Part shown: piece by piece, positions 1-7,553 of the stretch
How the letters are laid out: each line of letters starts with the position of its first letter
Numbering within the stretch: position 1 is the first letter of the stretch
Assembly: GCA_037013685.1 (NCBI GenBank)
Contig: CM072897.1
Location: forward strand, 18,860,143-18,924,142
DNA from: Acridotheres tristis
Lineage: Eukaryota > Chordata > Aves > Passeriformes > Sturnidae
Direction of reading: 5' to 3'
DNA length: 64,000 bases
The notes under the pieces: model-generated
What the model saw: the letters and a program-made list of their open reading frames with translations, nothing else
The model's database searches: none
What the model was told of the DNA's origin: nothing
Position numbers and translations under genes: made by a program

Positions 1-595
1 GTCCTGGATGGGGACAGGGTCCTGGGTGGGGACAGGGTCCTGGGTGGGGACAGGGTCCTGGATGGGGACAGGGTCCTGGGTGGGGACAGGGTCCTGGGTG
101 GGGATGGAGGAAGGTCCTGGGTGGTGCTGGGAGGGACAAGGTCCTGGATGGGGACAAGGTCCTGGGTGGGGACAGGGTCCTGGATGGGGACAGGGTCCTG
201 CCTGGGGATGGAGGAAGGTCCTGGGTGGTGCTAAGTGGGTCAGAAGGAAGGTCCTGGTTGGGTCAGGGTGGGGACGAGGTCCTGGTTGGGTTCAGGGTGA
301 GGACACGGTCCTGATTGGGTCAGGAGGAAGGTCCTGGTTGGTGCTGGGTGGGTCAGAAGGAAGGTCCTGGTTGGGTTAGGGTGGGGACAAGGTCCTGGAT
401 GGGGACAGGGTCCTAGGTGGGGATGGAGGAAGGTCCTGGGTGGTGCTAAGTGAGTCAAAAGGAAGGTCCTGGTTGGGTTCAGGGTGAGGACACGGTCCTG
501 ACTGGGTCAGGAGGAAGGTCCTGGTTGGGGCTGGGCTGGGACAAGGTCCTGTGTGGGGATGGAGGAAGGTCCTGGTTGGTGCAGGGTGGGTGGGG
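1..595. repeat. 18-bp minisatellite in a CYP11A1 intron
   Basis: Tandem array of an approximately 18-base G-rich unit (core GTCCTGGATGGGGACAGG) with many variants, some extended by GGATGGAGGAAG. It fills the intron before the first CYP11A1 exon in the window and runs off the left edge. The purine-rich, stop-poor composition makes open frames in several phases. They have no codon structure and are not genes. Confidence 0.9.
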
Positions 596-599
596 CAGC

Positions 600-925
600 G
601 CTGAGCTGGGCAGGAACAGGTCCTGGCAGGGCTGAGCAGAACTGAGCAGTCCTGGCAGCTCTGAGCAGGTCCTGGCAGGGCTGAGCAGGCCCTGGCAGGG
701 CTGAGCAGGTTCTGACAGTGCTGAGTAGGTCCTGGAAAGGCTGAACAGATCCTGGCAGCTCTGAGCAGGTCCTGGCAAGGCTGAGAAGGTCCTGGCAGGG
801 CTGAGCAGGTCCTGGCAGGGCTGAGCAGGTCCTGGCAGCTCTGAGCAGGTCCTGGCAGGGCTGAGCAGGTCCTGGCAGGGTTGAGCAGGTCCTGGCAGGG
901 CTGAGCAGGTCCTGGCAGCTCTGTG
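600..925. repeat. 20-bp minisatellite in the same intron
   Basis: About 15 copies of a 20-base unit with core GAGCAGGTCCTGGCAGGGCT. The array stops about 15 bases before the acceptor of the next CYP11A1 exon, so the branch point and pyrimidine tract of that exon must lie within or right beside repeat DNA. Confidence 0.9.
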
Positions 926-939
926 CCCTGTCCCCCCAG

Positions 940-1106
940 ACGTCCATGACCCTGCAGTGGGCCATGCTGGAGCTGGCGCGGGCCCCGAGCGTGCAGGAGC
1001 AGCTGCGGGCCGAGGTCCTGGCAGCCAAACGGGAGGCGGGCGGCGACAGGGAGAGGATGCTGAAATCCACACGGCTGCTCAAGGCCGCCATCAAGGAGAC
1101 GCTCAG
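940..1106 (+). CDS. CYP11A1: CYP11A1 exon (I-helix end to K-helix), cholesterol side-chain cleavage P450
   Basis: CYP11A1 (P450scc) is the mitochondrial enzyme that converts cholesterol to pregnenolone using electrons from adrenodoxin, the first step of steroid synthesis. This exon opens at the TSMTLQW end of the I helix. The intron splits the conserved DTTS oxygen-activation motif, whose first half lies off the window. It continues through [14 protein letters not shown] to [11 protein letters not shown], which holds the K-helix ExxR motif (ETLR) and the two lysines, four residues apart, known in the bovine enzyme to bind adrenodoxin. The acceptor is TCCCCCCAG and the donor is CTCAG|GTGAGG, leaving two bases of the arginine codon for the next exon. 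The arrangement matches exon 6 of the nine-exon mammalian gene. Exons 1-5 lie upstream of the window. Confidence 0.95.
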
Positions 1107-1630
1107 GTGAGGAGGAGGAGGAGGCGCTCAGGTGAGGAAGAATAGGAAGAGGCTCTCAGGTGAGGAGGAGGAGGAAGAGGCGCTCAGGTGAGGAAGAGGA
1201 GGGGGCGCTCAGGTGAGGAAGAATAGGATGAGGCACTCAGGTGAGGAGGAGGAAGAGGAGGAGGAGAAGGAGGAGGAGGAGGAAGAGGCGCTCAGGTGAG
1301 GAGTAGGAAGAGGAGGAGGTGATCAGGTGAGGAAGAGGAGGAAGAGGAGGAAGAGGCTCTCAGGTGAGGAGAGGAGGAGGAGGAAGAGGAAAAGGCGCTC
1401 AGGGGAGGAGGAGGAGGAGGAGGAGGCTCTCAGGTGAGGAGGAGGAGGCTCTCAGGTGAGGAGGAGGAGGAGGAGGAGGCTCTCAGGTGAGGAGGAAGAG
1501 GAGGCTCTCAGGTGAGGAGGAGGAGGAGGAGGAGGAGGAAGAGGAGGAGGAGGCTCTCAGGTGAGGAGGAGGAGGAAGAGGAGGCTCTCAGGTGAGGAGG
1601 AAGAGGAGGCTCTCAGGCGAGGAGGACACG
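1102..1630. repeat. Minisatellite made of copies of the exon-intron junction (5' splice site)
   Basis: The true donor CTCAG|GTGAGG at 1102-1112 is followed by about 15 further copies of (G/C)CTCAGGTGAGG separated by (GGA)n/(GAA)n spacers of 8-40 bases. They lie for example near 1128, 1155, 1183, 1209, 1237, 1291, 1360, 1427, 1450, 1481, 1506, 1553 and 1585. Most copies keep a canonical donor. Two decay to CAGGGGAGG and CAGGCGAGG. The array fills nearly the whole intron. Confidence 0.92.
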
Positions 1631-1715
1631 GCTGCCCTCCCCAGAGCGCCCTGCCGCGGGACGGGCTGTCCTTGTGTCCCCAAGCCCCGCCTCACGGGTG
1701 GCACGTGTCGCGCAG

Positions 1716-1794
1716 GCTGCACCCGGTGGCCGTGACCCTGCAGAGGTACACCACGCACGAGGTCATCCTGCAGGACTACCGCATCCCCCCCAGG
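1716..1794 (+). CDS. CYP11A1: CYP11A1 exon (K-helix to beta strand)
   Basis: A 79-base exon whose first base completes the split arginine codon. It then encodes 26 residues, starting LHPVAVTLQRY and ending DYRIPPR. LHP-VTLQRY after ETLR is the family signature of vertebrate CYP11 proteins, and this region lines the substrate pocket. The acceptor is GTGTCGCGCAG and the donor is AGG|GTGAGC. The exon ends in phase 0, fitting the next exon exactly. The pyrimidine tract before the acceptor is weak and interrupted by G. Confidence 0.95.
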
Positions 1795-1799
1795 GTGAG

Positions 1800-2697
1800 C
1801 CACACGGGACACGGGGACACTGGGACACGGGGACATTGGGACACGGGGACACGGGGACACGGGACAAGGGTATATGGGGACACGGGGACATTGGGACACG
1901 GGGATGTGGGGATGTGGGGACATGGGGACACGGGACAAGGGGACATAGGCATATGAGGACATGGGGACACGAGGACATGAGGACACAATGACACAGGGAC
2001 ACGAGGACACAGAGACATGAGGACATGGGAACATGACACAAGGACAGGAGGACATGGGAACACAGGGACACGAAGACATGAGGACACAGTGACACAGGGA
2101 GCAGCGGTGTCGTTGTCCCCGCTGTGCCCCACAGAACCGCTCCCCACAGACGCTGGTGCAGGTGAGGACAGGAGGACATGGGGACACGAGGACACAGGGA
2201 CATGGGAACATGGAGACGAAGGGACACGGGCACACAAGGGACACAGTGACACGGGAGCAGCGGTGTCACTGTCCCCTCCTCTCCCGCAGACGCTGGTGCA
2301 GGTGGGGACATGAGGACATGGGGACACCGGGACACAGGCACACAGGGACACAGAGACACAGGGACACAGGGACACAGTGACACGAGAGCAGCGGTGTCAC
2401 CGTCCCCTCTGCTCCCACAGACGCTGGTGCAGGTGGGGACATAAGAACATGGGGACACAAGGACATGGGAACATGGAGACGCAGGGACATGGGAACATGA
2501 GGACACAGGGACACAGTGACACGGGGAGCAGCGGTGTCACCGTCCCCTCCTCTCTCGCAGACTCTGGTGCGGGTGGGGACACGAGGACATGGGGACACCG
2601 GGACACAGGGATACGGGAACATGAGGACACGGGAACACGGGGACACAGTGACACAGGCACACAGCAGCAGCGGTGTCACGGTCCCCTCCCGTCCCGC
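1800..2697. repeat. CYP11A1 intron VNTR with a ~139-bp higher-order unit carrying exon-start copies
   Basis: The first 300 bases are short units of the type GGGACACGGGGACAT. From about 2090 these are organised into units of 131-140 bases, each ending in a pyrimidine tract, CAG, a copy of the first 12 bases of the next exon, and a GTGAGG or GTGGGG donor-like sequence. Exon-start copies lie at 2150-2161, 2290-2301, 2421-2432 and 2561-2572. The last copy lies in the real exon at 2700. Confidence 0.92.
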
Positions 2698-2699
2698 AG

Positions 2700-2891
2700 A
2701 CGCTGGTGCAGGTGGCTCTGTACGCCATGGGCCGTGACCCCGCCGTGTTCCCGCGGCCCGAGCAGTTCCTCCCGCAGCGCTGGCTCTCCGCCGGCCCCAA
2801 GCACTTCCAGGGGCTCAGCTTCGGCTTCGGGCCCCGCCAGTGCCTGGGGCGCCGCATCGCCGAGCTGGAGATGCAGCTCTTCCTCATGCAC
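2700..2891 (+). CDS. CYP11A1: CYP11A1 exon with the haem-binding loop
   Basis: A 192-base, 64-codon phase-0 exon. It begins [14 protein letters not shown], passes the meander region (PQRW in place of the usual PERF-like motif), and contains the cysteine-ligand loop [12 protein letters not shown], which fits FxxGxRxCxG. The cysteine is the axial thiolate ligand of the haem iron, and the helix that follows is [14 protein letters not shown]. The acceptor is CCCGTCCCGCAG and the donor is CAC|GTGAGT. No residue needed for activity is missing from the part visible here. An amino-acid level match to CYP11A1 is closer than to CYP11B or CYP27 from what I remember of those families. Confidence 0.96.
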
Positions 2892-2992
2892 GTGAGTCAC
2901 CCCCAAGTGTCCCCTAGTGTCACCCGTGGAATGGCCGTGAAGGTCACCCCATCCCAACCTTGCTCCTCCAAAACCCACCCCACCCGTTGTGT

Positions 2993-3077
2993 CCTCCTCC
3001 TCCTCCCCCCCTCCTCCTCCTCCTCCTCCTCCTCCTCCTCCTCCTCCTCCTCCTCCTCCTCCTCCTCCTCCTCCTCC
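2993..3077. repeat. (TCC)n microsatellite serving as splice acceptor pyrimidine tract
   Basis: About 27 TCC/CTC triplets, interrupted once by a run of C near 3005. The array ends seven bases before the acceptor ATCCCAG of the last CYP11A1 exon, so its whole pyrimidine tract is a triplet repeat whose length is expected to vary. Confidence 0.95.
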
Positions 3078-3084
3078 ATCCCAG

Positions 3085-3207
3085 ATCCTGGAGAACTTCA
3101 AGATCGAGACCATGCGAGCGGTGGAAATCGGCACCAAGTTCGACCTCATCCTGATCCCGGATAAACCCATCCAGCTGACCCTGCGGCCCCTGGAGTGCCC
3201 GGAGTGA
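3085..3207 (+). CDS. CYP11A1: CYP11A1 last coding exon
   Basis: Encodes the last 40 residues, starting ILENFKIE and ending RPLECPE, then TGA at 3205-3207. [17 protein letters not shown] corresponds to the C-terminal beta hairpin of mitochondrial P450s, where the mammalian enzyme has FNLILMPEKPI. With the three exons before it the visible frame is uninterrupted (about 186 residues of a protein that is usually about 510-520), so the locus looks intact here. Confidence 0.95.
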   Translation: MLENFKIETMRAVEIGTKFDLILIPDKPIQLTLRPLECPE

Positions 3208-3349
3208 GGAGCCCCCCTCCCCGGTGACGCCCCCGCAGCTCCTGGTGGCCTCGGGGTGGCGTTTGGGGACAGCTGGGACGCGCTCAGGGCCGCAGCCTTG
3301 GCTGCCGCGTCCTTGCCTGGGCTCAAGGCCGCGCTTACGCCACGGGGGA

Positions 3350-3355
3350 GATAAA
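3350..3355 (+). promoter_or_regulatory. Possible CYP11A1 poly(A) signal variant
   Basis: GATAAA, 143 bases after the stop codon, followed by GC-rich sequence. GATAAA is a weak variant of AATAAA. No AATAAA lies nearer to the stop, so this is the best candidate, but it is only a hexamer match. Confidence 0.35.
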
Positions 3356-3460
3356 GCGGGGCCACCCCGCGGGGGGACGGGATGGGTGGGTGAGGGGGTG
3401 TGGGGGGGTCCCCTCGGCTCCTGGGGGGTCACACCGAGCTCCCCCTGACCCCCCCCCCCC

Positions 3461-3543
3461 GGAATGTTCCGCCTCTCCTCCGGTGCGCTCTGCCGCGGAT
3501 CCATGGAAAAGCTCCTCTGTGCCAGCCCCGCGCGTCTCCGTCT
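3461..3543 (-). CDS. CCDC33: Probable CCDC33 terminal exon (partial)
   Basis: On the minus strand an acceptor GAGCCCGCAG is followed, in the phase left by the upstream exon, by a frame that includes QRSFSMDPRQSAPEE. This resembles the SMDLKQPSELE-like stretch that I recall soon after the last coiled coil of mammalian CCDC33. A run of 12 G (3449-3460 on the plus strand is C12) interrupts the frame right after it. Beyond the run the frame stays open into the antisense of the CYP11A1 3' untranslated region, which is unlikely to be real coding. The true C-terminus cannot be placed. Confidence 0.45.
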
Positions 3544-3639
3544 CTGCGGGCTCAGGGCAGGGGGGGCAGGGCCTGCGGTGGCCTCCGGGGCGACACGGGA
3601 ATGGCGGGCAGCTTCTGGGGGGGACACGGGGAAAGGATT

Positions 3640-4340
3640 TTGGGGGGTGAGTAAAGGCAGCACCCCTGTCTGGGGTGGGCAGGGGGATACTGGGGATACT
3701 GGGGGTCACGCCTGAGGCTGGCGGGAGGGATTTGGGGTGGACAAGGGGACATTGGGGACACTGAGGGTCACTCCCAAGGCCCAGGAGAGGGCTCTGGGGT
3801 GGGTAGGGGGACACTGGGGACACTGGGAGTGACTCCCGAGGCTGGGGAGGCAGATCTGGAGTGGACAGGGGGACACTGGGGGAGTCACTCCTTGTCCCCC
3901 CAGTGCTCATCGAGGCCGGGAGGGGTCACTGGGGACACTGAGGGTGACCCCCGAGGACAGGAGGGGGACACTGGGGGGTCAGTCCCGAGGACAGGAGGAG
4001 AGATCTGAGGTGGGCAGGGGGACACTGGTGACACTGGGAGTCACTCCCAAAGCCCAGGAAAGGGCTCTTGGGTGGCTAGGGGGACATTGGGGGTCACTCC
4101 CTGTCCCCCCCAGAACCCACTGAGGACGGGGAGAGGGCTCTGGAGGGGTCACTGGGGACACTGGGGGGTCACTCCCGAGGACAAGGGGAGGGATCTGGGA
4201 TGGGCAGGGGGATACCAGGGGTCACCTCCTGTCCCCCCGGGGCTCACCGAAATCCCGGGGAGGGTTCGGGGGGAGTCACTGGGGGTCACTCCCGAGGACA
4301 GGAGGAGGGCCCGGGGGGGTCACTGGGGACACTGGGGGTC
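3640..4340. repeat. Minisatellite in the last CCDC33 intron
   Basis: Units of about 60-80 bases built from GGGGACACTGGGGACACTGG, GGGTCACTCCCGAGGACAGG and GGGATCTGG blocks. It lies between the probable terminal exon and the exon at 4365. I see no coding sequence in it. Confidence 0.85.
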
Positions 4341-4364
4341 ACTCCCTGTTCCCCCAGCACTCAC

Positions 4365-4454
4365 CGGGGCCGGGGGGAGGCCGTGCTCCCGCTCCAGCAG
4401 GCGCGTCCCCAGCTCCTGCTTCTCCCGGCCCCACCTCCTGGCCGCCTCCTCCAG
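4365..4454 (-). CDS. CCDC33: CCDC33 exon, coiled coil with RRWGREKQ
   Basis: A 90-base, 30-codon phase-0 exon. It starts LEEAARRWGREKQELGTRL and ends LEREHGLPPAP. The ARRWGREKQ-L-TRL block is almost identical to the one I recall near the C-terminus of mammalian CCDC33, and is the strongest single identifier of this gene. The acceptor is GTCTGTCGCAG and the donor is CCG|GTGAGT. CCDC33 is a little-studied protein with coiled coils and a C2-like domain, expressed mainly in testis. A peroxisomal location has been reported in the mouse. Its function is not known with confidence. Confidence 0.92.
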
Positions 4455-4564
4455 CTGCGACAGACCCCACAACACGCCGGGTCACCCCAAAACACTCCGG
4501 GTCACCCCAAAACACGGGGCAGCGGGGGGCAGAGCTGCCCAGCACGGAGTGGGGGGGTGCCCAC

Positions 4565-4648
4565 CTGCCTCTCCAGCACTCGCCCGCGGGCTTGGGCTTC
4601 CTCCAGCCTGGCCAGTAGCCGCAGCTTCTCGGTGCCCCCCAGGACACC
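4565..4648 (-). CDS. CCDC33: CCDC33 exon, coiled coil
   Basis: An 84-base, 28-codon phase-0 exon, starting GVLGGTEKLRLLARLEEAQ and ending RGRVLERQ, with heptad-spaced leucines that continue into the next exon. The acceptor is CCGCTCCTCCAG and the donor is CAG|GTGGGC. It corresponds to the GTSDKFNLLAKLEHAQ region of the mammalian protein as I remember it. Confidence 0.9.
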
Positions 4649-4767
4649 CTGGAGGAGCGGGATTAGGATCGTCCCCGTTCCCGTCTCCGGTGCCCCCCAG
4701 AGCCGCGCCCGGCGCTGGTTCCGGGCTCTGTCCCCGATGCCAGCCCGGTGTCCCCTCCCGGTCTCAC

Positions 4768-4877
4768 CGGCACAGCGGTGGCCACTGCCCGGGGAGGTCT
4801 GGCCAGCTCCAGCTCCTCCCGCAGCCGCCGGTTCTCGGCCAGCAGGGCCATCAGCGCGTCCCCACCGAGGCTGTCAC
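4768..4877 (-). CDS. CCDC33: CCDC33 exon, LLAEN helix
   Basis: A 110-base exon. Its first two bases complete a glycine codon begun in the preceding exon, then 36 codons follow: DSLGGDALMALLAENRRLRE, then ELELARPPRAVATAVP. The LLAEN-LR-EL core matches the mammalian family member as recalled. The acceptor is CACCCCACAG and the donor is CCG|GTGAGA. Confidence 0.92.
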
Positions 4878-4989
4878 CTGTGGGGTGGCGTGGGGGGACA
4901 GCGGGACGTGTCCTGTGTCCCTCCCCGCGCGGGGACACGGCTCCAGCGAGCCCCCGCCTCGGCCGTGAGCGGAGGCTTGGGAATGAGGG

Positions 4990-5615
4990 ATCCCCTGCCA
5001 GGGATCACCGCGGGAGGGTTGGGGACATCCCTGAGGGTCCCTGTCCCCCTCCCATTGACCCATGGGTGTTTCCTGCCCACTCTGGACCATCCCAGGGGAC
5101 AGCCCTGAGTGTCCCTGTTCCCTTCCCACCCACCCACGGGTCTCTCCTGCCCATCCCAGTGAGGGTTGGGGACATCTACGAGTGTCCCTGTCCCCTTCCC
5201 ATTAACCCATGGGTGTCTCCTGCCCAGTCTGGACCATCCCGGGGAAGGTTCGGGACAACCCTGAGTGTTCCTGTCCCCTTCTCATCCACGCGTGGGTGTC
5301 TTCTACCCCCCTGGATCATCTCAGGGAAGGTTGGGGACATCCCTGAGTGTCCCTGTCCCCTTCCTACCCACCCACGGGTCTCTCCTGCCCATCCTGGACC
5401 ATCCCAGTGAGGATTGGGGATATCCCCGAGTGGCGTTGTCCCCTTCCCACCTACGCGTGGGTGTCTCCTGCCCACCCTGGACCATCCCAGGGACCCCACA
5501 GCCAGGCTGGGGACATCCCCGAGTGTCCCTGTCCCCTCCACACCCACCCACGGCTCTCTCCTGCCCATCCCACTGAGGGCTGGGGACATCCCCGAGTGTC
5601 CCTGTCTCCTCCACA
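4990..5615. repeat. ~100-bp repeat in a CCDC33 intron
   Basis: Six to seven diverged copies built from GTTGGGGACATCCCTGAGTG, TCCCTGTCCCCTTCCCACCC and CTCCTGCCCACTCTGGACCA. It occupies the 743-base intron between the exons at 4768 and 5621 almost completely. Confidence 0.88.
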
Positions 5616-5620
5616 CCCAC

Positions 5621-5684
5621 CCGCGGCTCTCTCGGTGCTCCTGCCCGGCTTCTCCCGCAGCAGCCGTTCCATGGCCTCGATCAC
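5621..5684 (-). CDS. CCDC33: CCDC33 exon, VIEAMERLL helix
   Basis: A 64-base exon: 21 codons (VIEAMERLLREKPGRSTERA, then A) plus one base of a glycine codon finished by the exon at 4877. The preceding exon ends RQQEK, so the junction reads QEKVIEAMERLL, matching the QEKVIEKMERVL block of the mammalian protein as I recall it. The acceptor is CTCTGCCCAG and the donor is CGG|GTGGGT. Confidence 0.92.
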
Positions 5685-5813
5685 CTGGGCAGAGGGCACC
5701 GCTGTCCCCGTGTCCCCAGCGCGGTGCCAGGACTCCGTGCCCACCCCGTGGAGGTGACACGGGGGCTCCCGGTGCCCCCAAACCCGTCCTTGTCACCCCA
5801 ACCCCGCGCTCAC

Positions 5814-5945
5814 CTTCTCCTGCTGCCGCAGCGCCTGCCCCAGCGCCCTGGCTTTGGCCACCCTGTCCTGGCACCTCCTCAGTGTCACCTGCTGCTGGCG
5901 GTGGCACCGCTGGAGCAGCACCAGCTCCTTCTCGCGGTCGTTTTT
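5814..5945 (-). CDS. CCDC33: CCDC33 exon, KNDREKEL coiled coil
   Basis: A 132-base, 44-codon phase-0 exon that starts KNDREKELVLLQRCHRQQQ and ends ALGQALRQQEK. The preceding exon ends NELIR, so the product reads NELIRKNDREKEL, a distinctive CCDC33 signature. The sequence is predicted to be a long amphipathic helix, rich in Q, R and K with regular leucines. The acceptor is TTTTCCCCGCAG and the donor is AAG|GTGAGC. Confidence 0.94.
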
Positions 5946-6015
5946 CTGCGGGGAAAATCCCCTGGGAATTCCGGGCAGGGCTTTGGGGTGCCCGGGGCGG
6001 TGCCCGGGGCCGTAC

Positions 6016-6104
6016 CCGGATCAGCTCGTTCTGCAGCCGCTGCACTCGGTCCCTCAGAGCCCGCGACTCCGCCGTGCCAGCCGCCAGCTCGCGCTCCAGG
6101 GTGG
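6016..6104 (-). CDS. CCDC33: CCDC33 exon, RVQRLQNELIR helix
   Basis: An 89-base exon. Two bases complete an alanine codon, then 29 codons follow, starting TLERELAAGTAESRALRD and ending RVQRLQNELIR. The LRDRVQ-LQNELIR core is shared with mammalian CCDC33. The acceptor is GTGTCCCTGCAG and the donor is CGG|GTACGG, a GT donor with weaker downstream pairing. Confidence 0.93.
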
Positions 6105-6109
6105 CTGCA

Positions 6110-7196
6110 GGGACACGCCATGGCCCGGTCACCCACACGGGGTGGCAGTGCCCTGCCTGTCCCCAGAGTCACACGTCATGTCCCGGTCACCCACACGGGG
6201 TGGCAGTGCCCTGCCTGTCCCCAGAGTCACACGTCATGTCCCGGTCACCCACACGGGGTGGCAGTGCCCTGCCTGTCCCCAGAGTCACACGTCATGTCCC
6301 GGTCACCCACACGGGGTGGCAGTGCCCTGCCTGTCCCCAGGGCGACACTCCACATCCCTATCACACCTCCAAGGTGGCAGTGCCCAGCGTGTCCTGCCTG
6401 TCCCCAGGCTGACTTGTCACACTCAGAGTGGCAGTGCCCAGAGTGTCCTGCCTGTCCCCAGGCTGACATGTCACATCAAGGGTGGCAGTGCCCAGCGTGT
6501 CCTGCCTGTCCCCAGGGTGATGCCACATCCCAGTCACCCAGCCAGGGTGGCAGTGCCCAGCGTGTCCCTTCCCAGCCCCAGGGTGACATGCCACATCCAG
6601 GGTGGGTGACAGTGTGCCCTGTCCGTCCCCAAGGTGACACACCATTACCTGGTCACACACCAAGGGTGGCAGTGCCCAGTGTGCCCTGTCTGTCCCCAGG
6701 ATGACATGCCACATCCCAGTCACTCACCCAGGGCCACATCCCAGTCACTCACCCAGGGTGACACACCACACCCAGGGTGACAGTGCCAGTGTGCCCCTGC
6801 CTGATCCCAGGGTGACATGCCATGTCCCCATCACACCCTCAGGGTGGCAGTGCCCAGTGTGTCCTGCCTGTCCCCAGGGTGACATGTCACATCCAGGGAT
6901 GCAGTGTCCAGAGTGCTCTGTCTGTCCCCATGGTGACACACCATGTCTCCATCACCCAGCCAGGGTGGCAGTGCCCAGTGAGTCCTGCCTGTCCCCAGGG
7001 TGACACGCCACACTCAGGGTGGCAGTGCCCAGTGAGTCCTGCCTGTCCCCAGGGTGACACGCCACATCCAGGGTGGCAGTGCCCAGTGTGTCCTGCCTGT
7101 CCCCAGGGTGACACGCCACACTCAGGGTGGCAGTGCCCAGTGTGTCCTGCTCGTCCCCAGGGTGACATGCCACATCCAGGGTGGCAGTGCCCAGCA
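6110..7196. repeat. ~60-bp minisatellite filling a CCDC33 intron
   Basis: About 18 copies of a unit containing GGTGGCAGTGCCCAGTGTGT, CCTGCCTGTCCCCAGGGTGA and CACACCACATCCAGG. The first four copies (6125-6330) are practically identical at 61-base spacing. Later copies diverge and vary in length. The array runs from the acceptor of one exon to the donor of the next, leaving a few bases of free intron. Confidence 0.92.
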
Positions 7197-7201
7197 CTCA
7201 C

Positions 7202-7380
7202 CCAGCCTGTCCAGGAGCTCCTCCCGGCTCAGCACATCCGTGTAGGTGTCCCGGAGCAGGGCTGGCTCCCGGAGCCGTGCCAGGCTGTCCCGCAGGTGCC
7301 CGTTCTCGGCCTCCAGGCTGGCGACGCGGCGGCGCAGGCACAGCAGGTCCCCCGCCATCCTCTGCAGTGCCAGGCGGTAC
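7202..7380 (-). CDS. CCDC33: CCDC33 exon, [17 protein letters not shown] coiled coil
   Basis: A 179-base exon: one base, 59 codons, one base. It starts [20 protein letters not shown] and later reads [19 protein letters not shown]. The Y-R-A-Q-MA-D-L-LRR spacing and the following E-EN-LR match the mammalian exon recalled as YRRAMQKMAEDILSLRR. The acceptor is GGTTGCCAG and the donor is CTGG|GTGAGT. It joins both neighbours without shifting frame. Confidence 0.93.
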
Positions 7381-7553
7381 CTGGCAACCCCCTGAGCCCA
7401 GACAGAGCCCAGACAGAGCCTGGCACCGCCGGACAGGCAGGGATGGGCCCCTGGCTCCCCGGGATTGGCTCGGGATGAGGGTCAGACATAACATGGAGAG
7501 TGTCCAGATTGTCCCCAGCTCTTGTCACCATCCGTCCTCTTCTCCATCTTCTT

